Positions 1 through 8,696 of a stretch of 64,000 nucleotides of DNA are shown in pieces. The stretch spans positions 14,027 through 78,026 of the forward strand of contig JBKBNP010000015.1 in the NCBI GenBank assembly GCA_046295215.1, in the 5' to 3' direction. The notes below the pieces were generated by a model that saw only the letters and a program-made list of their open reading frames with translations, was not told the origin of the DNA and did not search any database. The stretch comes from Szabonella sp046295215 (GTDB lineage: Bacteria; Pseudomonadota; Alphaproteobacteria; Rhodobacterales; Rhodobacteraceae). The position numbers and the translations under genes are program-made. Positions within the stretch are counted from its first letter, which is position 1; every line of letters begins with the position of its first letter.

Positions 1-207
1 AAAGAAGGTGTTGCGCAGGATCGTGAACAGCCAGGCTCGCAGATTGGTATCCTGTTGAAAGCGGTCGCGGCTCGCCCAGGCCTTCAGAAGGGTGGCCTGC
101 ACCAGATCATCCGCGCGATGTTCGTTCAAGGTCAGTTTCAGCGCACGGCGGCGCAGGGTCGGGGTCTGTTGCGGCAGAAGGATGTGGAACGGATGGCGTT
201 TGGTCAT
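1..207 (-). CDS. ECF sigma factor, EcfG-like (partial, N-terminal 69 aa)
   Basis: Only the first 69 codons are inside the window; the gene runs off the left edge. The visible part is sigma-70 region 2: DDLVQATLLKAW (core-binding helix) followed by NLRAWLFTILRNTFF, wording typical of EcfG, the general-stress sigma factor of alphaproteobacteria. The ATG is at 205-207. EcfG normally works with the anti-sigma factor NepR and the response regulator PhyR, but neither is seen next to it here. The tie to the stress response is supported by GGAAC-N16-CGTT promoters further along the window. Assignment to EcfG rather than a related ECF group is inference, since region 4 is not visible. Confidence 0.8.
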   Translation of the reverse strand, partial: MTKRHPFHILLPQQTPTLRRRALKLTLNEHRADDLVQATLLKAWASRDRFQQDTNLRAWLFTILRNTFF

Positions 208-332
208 GGGGAGCGTCTCGCATCTTGTCTGAGAGCCGACAGGCTGTTGCGCTGCCGTCATGCAGCGGGCGGTTTCAGATGACGGGGCATCTTGGGGTTC
301 TGGCGTGACCGGTCGGGCAGCCCTGCAGGCGG

Positions 333-360
333 CGATCAGAGGCAACCCTGCCCCTGATCG
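333..360 (-). terminator. Possible hairpin after the DUF892 gene
   Basis: A 7-bp stem CGATCAG/CTGATCG with one mismatch and two further G-C pairs encloses an 8-nt loop just past the stop of the ferritin-like gene. There is no clear T-run on the minus strand, so a terminator role is only suggested by position. Confidence 0.3.
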
Positions 361-369
361 TCCCGTTCG

Positions 370-861
370 TCAGGCTGCTGCGGCGGCGTTCAGACGCTGC
401 TCGGCCAGTTTTGACAGGGCTTTGTCGGCGCCATATTCCTCATCCAGTGTCATTTTCAGCAGCGTTGCCGCCTGCGGATGACCAAGCTGCTTGGCCCATG
501 CGACCAGCGTGCCATAGCGCGCGATCTCGTAATGCTCGACGGCCTGCGCGAGCGAGATCAGCGCCGCGTCCATCGTCTCGGCATCGTCGATTTCGGCCAT
601 CAGCCCTTCGGCCTCTTCGATCAGCCCGACCATGGCATCGCATTTCGCGCCGCGCGCGGGTTTGCCAAGCAGGTCGAACACCTCTTCCAGCCGGACGACC
701 TGCTGTTCGGTCTCGTCGCGATGCGAGGACAGCGCCGCCTTGAGTTTCGCGTCGGTCGCCTTGCGCTCCATTTTCGGCAGTGCCTTCAGGATCTTGCGTT
801 CGGCGTAGAGGATGTCCTTCAGGGTGTGGAGGAACAGATCGTCAAGGGTTTCAATCGTCAT
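370..861 (-). CDS. Ferritin-like DUF892 (YciE/YciF family) protein
   Basis: A 163-aa all-helical protein of the DUF892 family, whose members adopt a ferritin-like four-helix bundle and are commonly induced by stress. Recognisable stretches are DILYAERKILKALPKM near the N-terminus, RDETEQQVVRLEEVF in the second helix and AQAVEHYEIARYGTL in the third, which carry the Glu/His residues expected of a metal site. I chose the ATG at 859-861 (MTIETLDD), the start typical of the family, over one 11 codons upstream; GGTGAC lies just before it. The biochemical role of the family is not settled. It is the last of a run of minus-strand genes that may be one transcript. Confidence 0.85.
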   Translation of the reverse strand: MTIETLDDLFLHTLKDILYAERKILKALPKMERKATDAKLKAALSSHRDETEQQVVRLEEVFDLLGKPARGAKCDAMVGLIEEAEGLMAEIDDAETMDAALISLAQAVEHYEIARYGTLVAWAKQLGHPQAATLLKMTLDEEYGADKALSKLAEQRLNAAAAA

Positions 862-917
862 GGAGTCACCTTTTACGTTGATGGAGAGTTGCATGTGGGG
901 GGAGGGCCGCGGGGGGT

Positions 918-1145
918 TCAGTGGTCCCGGCGGCTGCCGATCATGTCCCTGTCGGTCTGCCGCCGTTCCAGTGCCCCGGCAGAGGGGCGCAGATCGCCAT
1001 CGAGACCGGTCCGGAAGGTCTGAATGAAGCGTTCGGCATGGGCCTTGAACTGATGCCGAAGACGCAGCGAGCGTTTCTCGCGGTGGTCTTCCAGCATTTC
1101 GGCCAATGTCTTGATGAAGACCTGGGCTTGTGAGTCGCGGGACAT
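918..1145 (-). CDS. Small hypothetical protein (75 aa)
   Basis: I do not recognise a family. The product is hydrophilic and rich in Arg, His and Asp (start MSRDSQAQVFIKTLAEMLED), with a probable amphipathic helix in the first 45 residues and no membrane segment. The main support for a real gene is a perfect AGGAGG ribosome-binding site about 7 nt before the ATG. It lies between the DUF892 gene and a 23-aa micro-protein on the same strand, within the stress-associated cluster. Confidence 0.6.
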   Translation of the reverse strand: MSRDSQAQVFIKTLAEMLEDHREKRSLRLRHQFKAHAERFIQTFRTGLDGDLRPSAGALERRQTDRDMIGSRRDH

Positions 1146-1190
1146 GGGAAACCTCCTAAGGCGGCAGCGGAACAGGGGTCTGGCGGGGGG

Positions 1191-1262
1191 TCAAATCAGG
1201 AAGAAGATGATGAGGACGACGAGGAATGGTGCGCCGAGCAGCCAGGCGATCAGTGCGGGCAT
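1191..1262 (-). CDS. Micro-protein, single membrane segment (23 aa)
   Basis: A complete reading frame of 23 codons plus TGA. The product begins MPALIAWLLGAPF and continues as an almost uninterrupted run of Leu, Val, Ile and Phe, so it is one membrane-spanning helix with practically no soluble part. An AAAGGA ribosome-binding site stands 8 nt before the ATG. It lies between two larger minus-strand genes with short gaps. Hydrophobic proteins of this size are frequent in alphaproteobacterial genomes and are usually left out of annotation. Its function is unknown; a regulator of a membrane complex or a type I toxin-like peptide are both conceivable. Confidence 0.6.
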   Translation of the reverse strand: MPALIAWLLGAPFLVVLIIFFLI

Positions 1263-1317
1263 GGGATAGTCCTTTCGGATTGGGGGCCTTTCAGGACCGG
1301 AGAAAAACAGCGGCGCA

Positions 1318-2286
1318 TCAGCGCCGCGCCGTCAATATGTCCAGCCCCAGCCCCTCGTCGCGATGACGCCCACCGGCGGTGGCGGCAAAGAAGGCGGCGA
1401 CAGCGCCGATCAGCAGGGTGGCCGCCGCGATGAAGCCGAAGATCACGCCCGAAACCCGGGCCCGTTCAACGGCGGCAACGGCCGTGGCGCGGGCATCGTC
1501 GATCTCGGAATTGATCTCATCGACACGGGTGCGCGCCGCCATTTCATCCAGATTGCTGTTCGCCGCGACCAACTGAGCCAGATAGGTGCGGTCGCGTTCG
1601 ACCATCTCACCCTCGGCGGCACTCCGCGTCAGGATGCTGGCAATCTGTTGCAGGATTGCCGGGTCGGTCGCAGCGACGCTGCCCGGGCGTTGTTGCCGGG
1701 GCTGGACCTGCGGTGTCGTGCCGGCCGTTCCGTCGGTTGCCTGCGTGGTTTCAGGCGCCTCCGGCGTGGCGGACGCGTCCCGCAGCATGAGATTGGCAAA
1801 ATAGTCAGAGCTTGCGGTTTCGCTCACAACATCGACGGCCTTGCCGACGGTGGAGGCACCGGCTGTCAGCAAGCCGCCAACGCCCAGGGTGGCCAGGATC
1901 GTGCCGGCCAGCGCGCCGGTCGCCCAGACCAGCAGTCCATGAACACCGTCCCGCGCCTCGACCTCGGGGGCAGTGGCATCCCCGGCCCGGCGGCGCATCC
2001 GCCCGGCGATATAGCCCCCGGCCCCGAAACCGGTGACCATCACCCAGGCGAACCAGATCCCTGCGGCAATGGCGAGCCATGCGGCGGAAACGCCTTCGCC
2101 CCGATAGGGCGAGGCCAGCGACAGCCCGAGCCCGGTGCCGAAACTGATGAGCAGGAAAGAGATGGCAAGGGCGAAGACACCGCCTGCCAGGATCGCGGGC
2201 CAGTCCACATAGGAGCCTTCCGCTGCGGAAGCTGTGATCACCCCGGCGGGGCGAAGTCTCGGTGGCAGGTTGTCAGACATCATCAT
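1318..2286 (-). CDS. Multi-span membrane protein (PhnA-like rhizobial type)
   Basis: A 322-aa integral membrane protein. After a short N-terminal tail, hydrophobic segments lie near residues 30-55, 65-95 and 115-145. A soluble, Gln/Thr/Pro-rich stretch and helical region (about 150-275, including ILTRSAAEGEMVERDRTYLA) follow, and a final membrane helix (about 280-305) is followed by the tail RHRDEGLGLDILTARR. Similar proteins in Rhizobiales are labelled PhnA-like, a name that does not establish function. Three consecutive ATG codons (2278-2286) follow AAGGAAT; the second or third gives better spacing. The 24-aa micro-protein gene upstream ends 26 nt before it. Confidence 0.7.
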   Translation of the reverse strand: MMMSDNLPPRLRPAGVITASAAEGSYVDWPAILAGGVFALAISFLLISFGTGLGLSLASPYRGEGVSAAWLAIAAGIWFAWVMVTGFGAGGYIAGRMRRRAGDATAPEVEARDGVHGLLVWATGALAGTILATLGVGGLLTAGASTVGKAVDVVSETASSDYFANLMLRDASATPEAPETTQATDGTAGTTPQVQPRQQRPGSVAATDPAILQQIASILTRSAAEGEMVERDRTYLAQLVAANSNLDEMAARTRVDEINSEIDDARATAVAAVERARVSGVIFGFIAAATLLIGAVAAFFAATAGGRHRDEGLGLDILTARR

Positions 2287-2312
2287 GGTATTCCTTGGTC
2301 CGGGGCATGCGG

Positions 2313-2387
2313 TCAGCGCAGGCCGACAAAGCTGAGCAGGGCCAGCACGATGACGATCGCACCGACGATGTAGATGATCTGAGTCAT
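2313..2387 (-). CDS. Micro-protein, single membrane segment (24 aa)
   Basis: A 24-codon frame ending in TGA. The product starts MTQIIYIVGAIVIV and ends SFVGLR, a single hydrophobic helix with a basic end. AAGGGA stands 9 nt before the ATG, good for this genome. It is the first gene of the minus-strand run, 26 nt ahead of the multi-span membrane protein, so co-transcription and a role linked to that protein are reasonable guesses. No named family is claimed. Confidence 0.6.
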   Translation of the reverse strand: MTQIIYIVGAIVIVLALLSFVGLR

Positions 2388-2899
2388 TTTGTTTTCCCTT
2401 CGGATGGTGCAGAAACGGACAGGCGAACGGGCCGGACGCGAGGCCCGGTTGCGAGAACTTGATCGGCTAGAGCGCCCTCACCGCGCCTTGCAATGGTCAG
2501 CGGGCGTCGGTCTGTGCGATCGGAGGGCCGGTTTCTGCGGTTCGGCGTATTGTAAGGACGGATACGAGGCAGTTCCCGCCTAGCAACGTCGTCGACCCGG
2601 CCCTCCGATGCTTTCTGACACTCGTTACGAACACATCAGGGTGCCGGTTCAACTTGGCAAAACCTGATGATCCGAAATTAGGGCGTTGGCCGGGCCCCGA
2701 ATAGCGTCGGAATCTACTCACGGCTTGGTTGTGTGCAGGACTGTGCGCCCCTCGACCGAGGTCGGGTGCGCCATATCGCTTGCGAAACTTTGCCATGACG
2801 CCTAGACCCGAATCAGGCAGTGCCCTTGGACATGTTGTTGCTGCCCCGTGCCGCCGACGATGGTATCGTATCGCAAGTCCACCCTTTCAGGAGTTGGCC
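2388..2899. other. Intergenic region between divergent genes
   Basis: About 510 bases without a supported gene. It must contain the promoters for the minus-strand cluster and for the large kinase gene. An inverted repeat lies at 2634-2669. I found no GGAAC-N16/17-CGTT match on either strand here. Open frames of up to about 100 codons exist but lack a ribosome-binding site and recognisable content. Confidence 0.6.
2634..2669. repeat. Nested inverted repeat, possible operator
   Basis: Outer arms CATCAGG (2634-2640) and CCTGATG (2663-2669) enclose inner arms TGCC (2642-2645) and GGCA (2656-2659) around a 10-nt AT-richer centre. It lies about 230 nt before the CheB-CheR-kinase gene. The dyad could be a regulator site, for example for that protein's own LuxR-type domain, or an RNA hairpin; the sequence does not decide. 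Confidence 0.3.
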
Positions 2900-5800
2900 A
2901 TGTCGGAGTCTGCAACGCAGTCGGGTCTTTCCGTCGTGGCCATCGGGGCCTCCGCCGGAGGTCTGGAGGCGAGCCGGGCCCTTTTGAAGGGCATGCCGGG
3001 CAATGCGCGGGCCGCGTTCATCCTGATCCTGCACCTTGATCCGTCGCATGACAGCATGATGGTCGATCTGCTGGCACGGCATACCCGGCTGACGGTCGTT
3101 CAGGCCGCTGACGGCATGGCGCTGCGGCCCGGCGTCCTTCATGTCATCCCGCCGGGGGTGTTCCTGACGGTCGAACGGGGCGTGATCCGCCTGACAGAGC
3201 CTGACAAGGGCAAATCGGTGCGGCTTCCCTTTGATGTGCTGCTTCGGTCCTTGTCCAAGGGAGGTGCTGCGAGGTCGGCCTGTATCGTGTTGTCCGGCAC
3301 CGGCACGGACGGGAGCCAGGGGATTGGCGACATCCATGCCGCAGGCGGTCTGGTCATCGCACAGGATCCCGGCGAGGCGGGCTATCCCGGCATGCCCGAA
3401 AGCGCCATCGCGACCGGGCACGTTGCGCAGATCCTGCCCATTGGCCGGATGGCCGCCGCGCTGGACAGCCTCATCGGGCAGACCGGCGTCGGGTCGGAGG
3501 CGACATCCGGGGAACCGGAGCGTCACAAGATCACCACCGTTCCGCCGAAGGATCCGGACACGACCCGCTATGATGACGTCCTGGCCTTCCTGAGCGAACA
3601 TTCCGCACAGGACATTTCGCTCTACAAACGCGGAACGCTGGAACGCCGCACAGCGCGCCGCATGGCGCTTGTCGGCCTTGGGCCGGATGACATGGAACCG
3701 TATCTCGGCATCCTGCGATCCGATCCCGAAGAACGCGCGCGGCTGTCCGCCGACCTCCTGATCCACGTCACCGGTTTCTTTCGCGATCCGGCTGTATTTG
3801 ACCACCTCTCCGACAAGGCCGTTCCCGGTCTGGTGGCCGGCATGCCCGCGGACCGGCCGCTGAGGGTCTGGGTTGCCGGATGCAGCACGGGCGAAGAGGC
3901 TTACAGCCTTGCCATGATCTGCCGTGAGGCGATGGAGGCGGCGGGCACCGGAAACCGGTTGCAGATCCTTGCTTCGGATGTCGATGCCGAGGCCATTGCC
4001 ACCGCGCGGGCGGGGTTCTATCCCAAGGAGATCGAGACCTGCGTGTCCCCCGAACGTCTTGCCCGGTTCTTTGTGGCCGAGGATGGCGGCTGGCGGGTCA
4101 CGTCCACCCTGCGCGACATGATCGTGTTCACCGTGGCCGATCTGCTGTCGGACCCGCCATTTTCCCGCATCGACCTCGTGTCCTGCCGCAATGTCCTGAT
4201 CTATCTGGGACCGGAGGCGCAGAAGCGCATCATCGCGCGTTGCTGCTTTGCGCTGCGCCCGGGCGGGTTGCTGCTGCTCGGGACGGCAGAGATGCCGGGG
4301 CAGGCCGATGGCTGCTTTGCCGTCGAGGACAAGGCCGCGCGGCTCTGGCGCCGGGTCGGGCAAAGCCTGCCGCGTGACCTGAATTTTGCCATCGGCAAGC
4401 GCGAAGAGGCAGCACAAGCGCCCGGACAGACACCCGTCCGGCGCACTGCGCTGGCCGATCTGTGCCGCCGCATCGTGCTGGAAACCTATGCCCCTGCCGC
4501 CGTCCTGCTGAACGCACGGCTGGATTGCCTGTATATGCTTGGCCCGACAGAGAAATATCTGAGAATCACGCAGGGCCATCCTGATCCGGGGATCATCGGC
4601 ATGTTGCCCAAGCCCCTGCGTGCAAGGTTCCGCACGGCGGCCGCATCCTGCACGCCTGCGAACCCGCTGGTCACCGTCTCGGGCGGGCGGCTTCAGGGGG
4701 CGGGTGGCTTTGACATCGCCATCCATTCCGTGACTGCCGGGACAGAGCCGATGTTGCTGGCCTGTTTCATCAACACGCCGCGCCCGGCCGCAGCCCCCGC
4801 AAGCAAGGAGTCAGACTCAGGTCAGGCACGCCACACCCGCGATCTGGAGGCCGATCTGGAGGCCGCGCGCAGCGATCTGTCCGATGCCCTGCGCGATCTG
4901 GAACAGGAGGTCGAGGCGCATGGGGCGGACGCCGCCGAGGCGCTGTCGGTCAACGAGGAATTCCAGTCCACCAATGAGGAACTGCTGGCCTCCAAGGAAG
5001 AGCTGCAATCGCTGAACGAGGAACTGACGGCGCTGAACAGTCAGTTGCAGGAAACACTGGAGCGGCACCGGACCACGGCGAACGACCTGCAGAACGTGCT
5101 TTACAGCACTGATGTCGCCACGCTGTTTCTGGACCTCGACCTGAACATCCGGTTCTTCACGCCCGCCGCGCGCGCGATCTTCCATGTCATCCCGACGGAT
5201 GTGGGGCGGCCTCTGGCGGATCTGGCCGCCGTGGCGAAGGATGATGATCTGGCAGGGGACGCGCACAAGGTGCTTGAAACCGGCGAGGCGATCGAGCGGG
5301 AAACCGCAGGCGCGGGCAGCACCTTCTTCCTGCGCTGCATCCAGCCCTACCGGGCCGAGGGCGGGCGGGTGGAGGGTGTTGTGATTACCTATACAGACAT
5401 CACCGAACGCAACCGCACCAATGCGGCCCTTGTGTCCGCAAGGAATGTTGCGGACCGTGCGACAAGGGCCAAGTCGCGCTTTCTGGCCTCGGCCAGCCAC
5501 GACCTGCGCCAGCCCCTGCAATCCATGGCGCTGTTGCACAAGCTGCTTGCGCGGCACAAGCGATCCACCGAAGGGGCGCGATTGGGCGCGCTGCTGGACC
5601 AGACGCTGAATTCGATGACGGCGATGCTGGATTCGATGCTCGACGTGAACCGGATCGAATCGGGCATTGTCCGGCCGATCATGCAACCCGTGCCCATCGC
5701 GCCGCTGATGCAGCGGCTCGCCGACGAATTCGGCCCGCAATGCGGTGCCAAAAGCCTCAGGCTGCGCTGGGTGCCCTGCAAGGTCTGGATCCGCACCGAT

Positions 5801-7210
5801 CCGCAACTGCTGGAACAGATGCTGCGGAATCTTCTGTCCAATGCGCTGAAATACACGGAAAAAGGGGGAATTCTGATGGGGTGCCGCCGTCATGGTCAGT
5901 CTGTCACGATCCTCGTCTGCGACAGCGGCATCGGTGTGGCAGACTCCGACCGCAAGGCGATCTTTGACGACTATCATCAGGTTGAAAAGTCACCCGCACT
6001 GTCGGGCAATGGGCTCGGGCTGGGGTTGTCGATCGTGCAGCGGCTTGCGGAACTGATGGACCATCCGGTTTCTGTCCGCTCCACCCCCGCCAAGGGATCG
6101 GCCTTCATGATAACGCTGCCCGTTGTCGAGGCGCCGCCAGAGGCAACCGCCGCGAAACCCGCGCCCGACCTGAAGGGTGTCCTGCGCCAGACCGGCACGA
6201 TCCTGTTGGTCGAGGACGAGGCACCGCTGCGCGACCTGCTGGAAGAAGTGCTTGTGAAAGAGGGGCACAGGGTCATTGCACAGGCGGATGCGCGCAAAGC
6301 CCTGGAATGGGCGGGCGGCGATGTGGAACAACCCGATCTCCTGCTGACCGATTTCGACCTCCAAGGGGGGGCGAACGGCCTGAGGTTGGCGCAGGATCTG
6401 CCCGATGTTCTGGGCAGCACGGTTCCCTCGATCATCCTGACCGGCGACATCACCTCTGAAACGATGAAAAGCATCGGCATCTCGCCCCACGCCCAATTGA
6501 CCAAGCCGGTGATGCCCGAGGTGCTGCTGTCCCTGATTTCCGACCTGATGCAGAAAGCCCGCAGCACAAAGGCCATAACCGCCCGGCACAAAGACCCGTC
6601 CGATACGTCGGTCCATGTCATCGACGATGACCCGATGATCCGCGAAACCCTGCGCCGTCTGTTCGAGGCCGAGGGTTGGGGGGTTGTCACCTATGGATCC
6701 GCCGAGGCGTTCCTTGCAACGCCCCGGCCCGGGGGGGCTGCCTGCCTGCTGGTGGATCATTTGCTGCCCGGCATGGACGGGGTTGCGCTGATAACGCTGT
6801 TGCGGTCGCAGGGGTCGCCACTTCGAGCCGTCGTGCTGACCGGCCATGGCGACGCCGCAACGGCAGTGTCGGCGCTGAAGGCGGGCGCCTCCGACCTGAT
6901 CGAAAAGCCGGCAAGTGCGGCCGAATTGCTGGCCAGTGTGCGGCATGCGCTGCGCGCGGACCATGGTGGCCAGACCGCGGCGGCCCCCCGCCCGGCGGCG
7001 ATCCGGCAACTCGCAGGGCTGACCCCGCGTGAGCGCGAGATCCTGACGCATGTTCTGGCAGGAGCCCCGAACAAGATCATCGCGGCCGATCTGGGGATCA
7101 ACCAGCGCACGGTCGAAAACCACCGTGCCTCCGTCATGCGCAAGACAGGTGCTGCATCGTTGCCCGCTCTGGTCCGCATGGCGCTGGCGGCCGACTTCCA
7201 GGGCATCTGA
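2900..7210 (+). CDS. CheB-CheR-PAS-histidine kinase-REC-REC-LuxR hybrid (1436 aa)
   Basis: One protein holds a complete signalling chain. Residues 10-195 are a CheB methylesterase with Ser18 (GASAGG), His45 and Asp137 (GTGTDGS) as the catalytic triad. About 225-490 is a CheR methyltransferase with the SAM motif VAGCSTGEEAYSLA. About 647-735 is a coiled coil, then a PAS domain (735-845), HisKA with His867 (ASHDLRQPLQSM), a HATPase ending GLGLGLSI, REC1 (from about 1098, TDFDLQGGANG), REC2 (from about 1237, VIDDDPMIRE) and a LuxR HTH (1372-1430, LTPREREILTHVLAG). I chose ATG 2900 because CAGGAG precedes it and MSESATQ leads directly into CheB. CheB-CheR-PAS hybrids are known; a FixJ-like regulator fused at the end lets the protein bind DNA itself. 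No MCP or flagellar gene is nearby. Confidence 0.9.
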   Translation: MSESATQSGLSVVAIGASAGGLEASRALLKGMPGNARAAFILILHLDPSHDSMMVDLLARHTRLTVVQAADGMALRPGVLHVIPPGVFLTVERGVIRLTEPDKGKSVRLPFDVLLRSLSKGGAARSACIVLSGTGTDGSQGIGDIHAAGGLVIAQDPGEAGYPGMPESAIATGHVAQILPIGRMAAALDSLIGQTGVGSEATSGEPERHKITTVPPKDPDTTRYDDVLAFLSEHSAQDISLYKRGTLERRTARRMALVGLGPDDMEPYLGILRSDPEERARLSADLLIHVTGFFRDPAVFDHLSDKAVPGLVAGMPADRPLRVWVAGCSTGEEAYSLAMICREAMEAAGTGNRLQILASDVDAEAIATARAGFYPKEIETCVSPERLARFFVAEDGGWRVTSTLRDMIVFTVADLLSDPPFSRIDLVSCRNVLIYLGPEAQKRIIARCCFALRPGGLLLLGTAEMPGQADGCFAVEDKAARLWRRVGQSLPRDLNFAIGKREEAAQAPGQTPVRRTALADLCRRIVLETYAPAAVLLNARLDCLYMLGPTEKYLRITQGHPDPGIIGMLPKPLRARFRTAAASCTPANPLVTVSGGRLQGAGGFDIAIHSVTAGTEPMLLACFINTPRPAAAPASKESDSGQARHTRDLEADLEAARSDLSDALRDLEQEVEAHGADAAEALSVNEEFQSTNEELLASKEELQSLNEELTALNSQLQETLERHRTTANDLQNVLYSTDVATLFLDLDLNIRFFTPAARAIFHVIPTDVGRPLADLAAVAKDDDLAGDAHKVLETGEAIERETAGAGSTFFLRCIQPYRAEGGRVEGVVITYTDITERNRTNAALVSARNVADRATRAKSRFLASASHDLRQPLQSMALLHKLLARHKRSTEGARLGALLDQTLNSMTAMLDSMLDVNRIESGIVRPIMQPVPIAPLMQRLADEFGPQCGAKSLRLRWVPCKVWIRTDPQLLEQMLRNLLSNALKYTEKGGILMGCRRHGQSVTILVCDSGIGVADSDRKAIFDDYHQVEKSPALSGNGLGLGLSIVQRLAELMDHPVSVRSTPAKGSAFMITLPVVEAPPEATAAKPAPDLKGVLRQTGTILLVEDEAPLRDLLEEVLVKEGHRVIAQADARKALEWAGGDVEQPDLLLTDFDLQGGANGLRLAQDLPDVLGSTVPSIILTGDITSETMKSIGISPHAQLTKPVMPEVLLSLISDLMQKARSTKAITARHKDPSDTSVHVIDDDPMIRETLRRLFEAEGWGVVTYGSAEAFLATPRPGGAACLLVDHLLPGMDGVALITLLRSQGSPLRAVVLTGHGDAATAVSALKAGASDLIEKPASAAELLASVRHALRADHGGQTAAAPRPAAIRQLAGLTPREREILTHVLAGAPNKIIAADLGINQRTVENHRASVMRKTGAASLPALVRMALAADFQGI

Positions 7211-7376
7211 CGCCGGGCTGGCCCTGGCCGGGTGATCCTGTTCCGTTGCGGCATCCGGCCCCATCGCGCATGTTGCGCGCAACCTAAATCGCAGTGGCGC
7301 GTTCAACAGGGCGGAACATCAACTGTCTATCGTGTTCGCTCGGGTCCGGGCGGAGGCCCCACCCAAGGAAGAATCC

Positions 7377-8510
7377 ATGACAATCTCTGTCGCAGCCGCA
7401 TTGCGCCGGCTGAACCGAATGGCGCGCCCGGCCCGGATGGCCAGAAAAACCCGGTCTGTCCAGTCGGCGATGGCCGGTCTGATGATGGCGCCCCTGACCG
7501 CCTTCAAACCCAAGGTGGCCAAGCCGCGCAAGACGGCCACGCAGAAATCCAGCGGCACATTGGGGGCCGTTCTGAAACGACTGAAGGCGATGCAGCCGCT
7601 GATGCCCCGCGCGCGGTCAGGGCCATCTGCGTCCGGCGCAACACCGGTTGTCCCGCAGGGGGCGAAATTCCAGACCCGGACGCATCGCCACGCGGCAGGA
7701 TCGCGGGGCTACAAGCTCTACCTGCCCGCCAGCCATCCCGGTCAGCCCAAGGGGCTGATCCTGATGCTGCATGGCTGCAACCAGAGCCCGGATGATTTTG
7801 CCCTGGGCACGCATATGAATGCGCTGGCTGAAAAACACGGTCTTGCGATTGCCTGGCCCGCACAGACCGGCCGGCAGAACGCGGCACAGTGCTGGAACTG
7901 GTTCAAGCCGGGCGATCAGATGCGCGGCGCGGGCGAACCCGCCATCCTGGCCACACTCGCGCGAAAGCTGGGGCGGGAACTCGGCGTTGCGCGCGATGCA
8001 ACCTTTGTGGCCGGGCTGTCGGCGGGCGGAGCGATGGCCGCGATCCTTGCGGATGTCTATCCCGATGTCTTTGCCGCGGCGGGCATCCATTCCGGACTGG
8101 CCAGAGGGGCTGCGCGTGATGTTGTTTCCGCCATGGCGGCGATGCGAAACGGCGGCACTTCTCCGGGGGCATCGCCGTCCGGCATCGCGCATCCGCATCC
8201 CGTGCGCCGGATTGTCTTTCACGGCGATGCGGACCGAACGGTGCATCCGTCAAACGCGGCCATGATCGTTTCGGCATCGGTCGGCGGCGCTGCGGCGCCG
8301 GTCAGGGTCGGCAAGCGATCCGTGCGCGGCCGCGGCTATGTCCGCAGCGATTATGCGGGAGCGGACGGGGCCGTGATGCTGGAACTCTGGATGCTCGACG
8401 GTGCCGGACACGCCTGGTCAGGTGGCCGCAACGCGGGATCCTATACGGATCGCACCGGCCCAGATGCCTCGGCGCAGATGATCCGGTTCTTTCTCGCAAA
8501 ACCCGCCTGA
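7377..8510 (+). CDS. PHB depolymerase-family esterase
   Basis: A 377-aa alpha/beta hydrolase of the esterase PHB depolymerase family. The catalytic Ser sits in GLSAGGAMA, the oxyanion region is LILMLHGCNQSPDDF, the Asp is in HGDADRTVHPSN and the His in GAGHAWSGG. The first 100 residues are very basic (many Arg and Lys, no signal peptide), unlike secreted depolymerases, so an intracellular or granule-associated role is possible. The ATG at 7377 follows AAGGAAG. Intracellular polyester mobilisation would fit hbd and mcd elsewhere in the window, but the substrate could equally be another ester such as a feruloyl or acetyl ester. A weak GGAAC-N15-TGTT lies upstream at 7313. Confidence 0.8.
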   Translation: MTISVAAALRRLNRMARPARMARKTRSVQSAMAGLMMAPLTAFKPKVAKPRKTATQKSSGTLGAVLKRLKAMQPLMPRARSGPSASGATPVVPQGAKFQTRTHRHAAGSRGYKLYLPASHPGQPKGLILMLHGCNQSPDDFALGTHMNALAEKHGLAIAWPAQTGRQNAAQCWNWFKPGDQMRGAGEPAILATLARKLGRELGVARDATFVAGLSAGGAMAAILADVYPDVFAAAGIHSGLARGAARDVVSAMAAMRNGGTSPGASPSGIAHPHPVRRIVFHGDADRTVHPSNAAMIVSASVGGAAAPVRVGKRSVRGRGYVRSDYAGADGAVMLELWMLDGAGHAWSGGRNAGSYTDRTGPDASAQMIRFFLAKPA

Positions 8511-8524
8511 AGCCGGATCGGCGC

Positions 8525-8549
8525 GGAACGCGGGGCCTGTGCAAGCGTT
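8525..8549 (+). promoter_or_regulatory. EcfG-type general stress promoter (PRC-barrel gene)
   Basis: GGAAC at 8525-8529, a 16-nt spacer and CGTT at 8546-8549: an exact match to the alphaproteobacterial EcfG consensus. It directs transcription into the PRC-barrel gene about 148 nt downstream, leaving a long 5' leader. Confidence 0.75.
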
Positions 8550-8696
8550 GTTTTCATGTGTCCGGTCCGGCGAGCAGCGGAACAGTCTTTGCGTGGTTGC
8601 GCAGGGCTGGTCGCTGCTCATCACGGTTCCGGTCACGACCCTGCAGGGGGCCCCTGTTGCCAGAGATTCCTGTTTCCAGGGATCAAGGAGAAAATA

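Noticed and set aside
2497..2796. 99-codon minus-strand frame in the divergent region before the hybrid kinase
   Set aside because: No start signal and a random-looking basic product; the region is better explained as promoters.
2900..7210. Hybrid protein as part of a chemotaxis operon
   Set aside because: No cheA, cheW, cheY or receptor gene is adjacent, so motility control is not supported despite the CheB and CheR domains.
7313..7336. GGAAC-N15-TGTT before the PHB-depolymerase-type gene
   Set aside because: Short spacer and imperfect -10; not strong enough to call a stress promoter.
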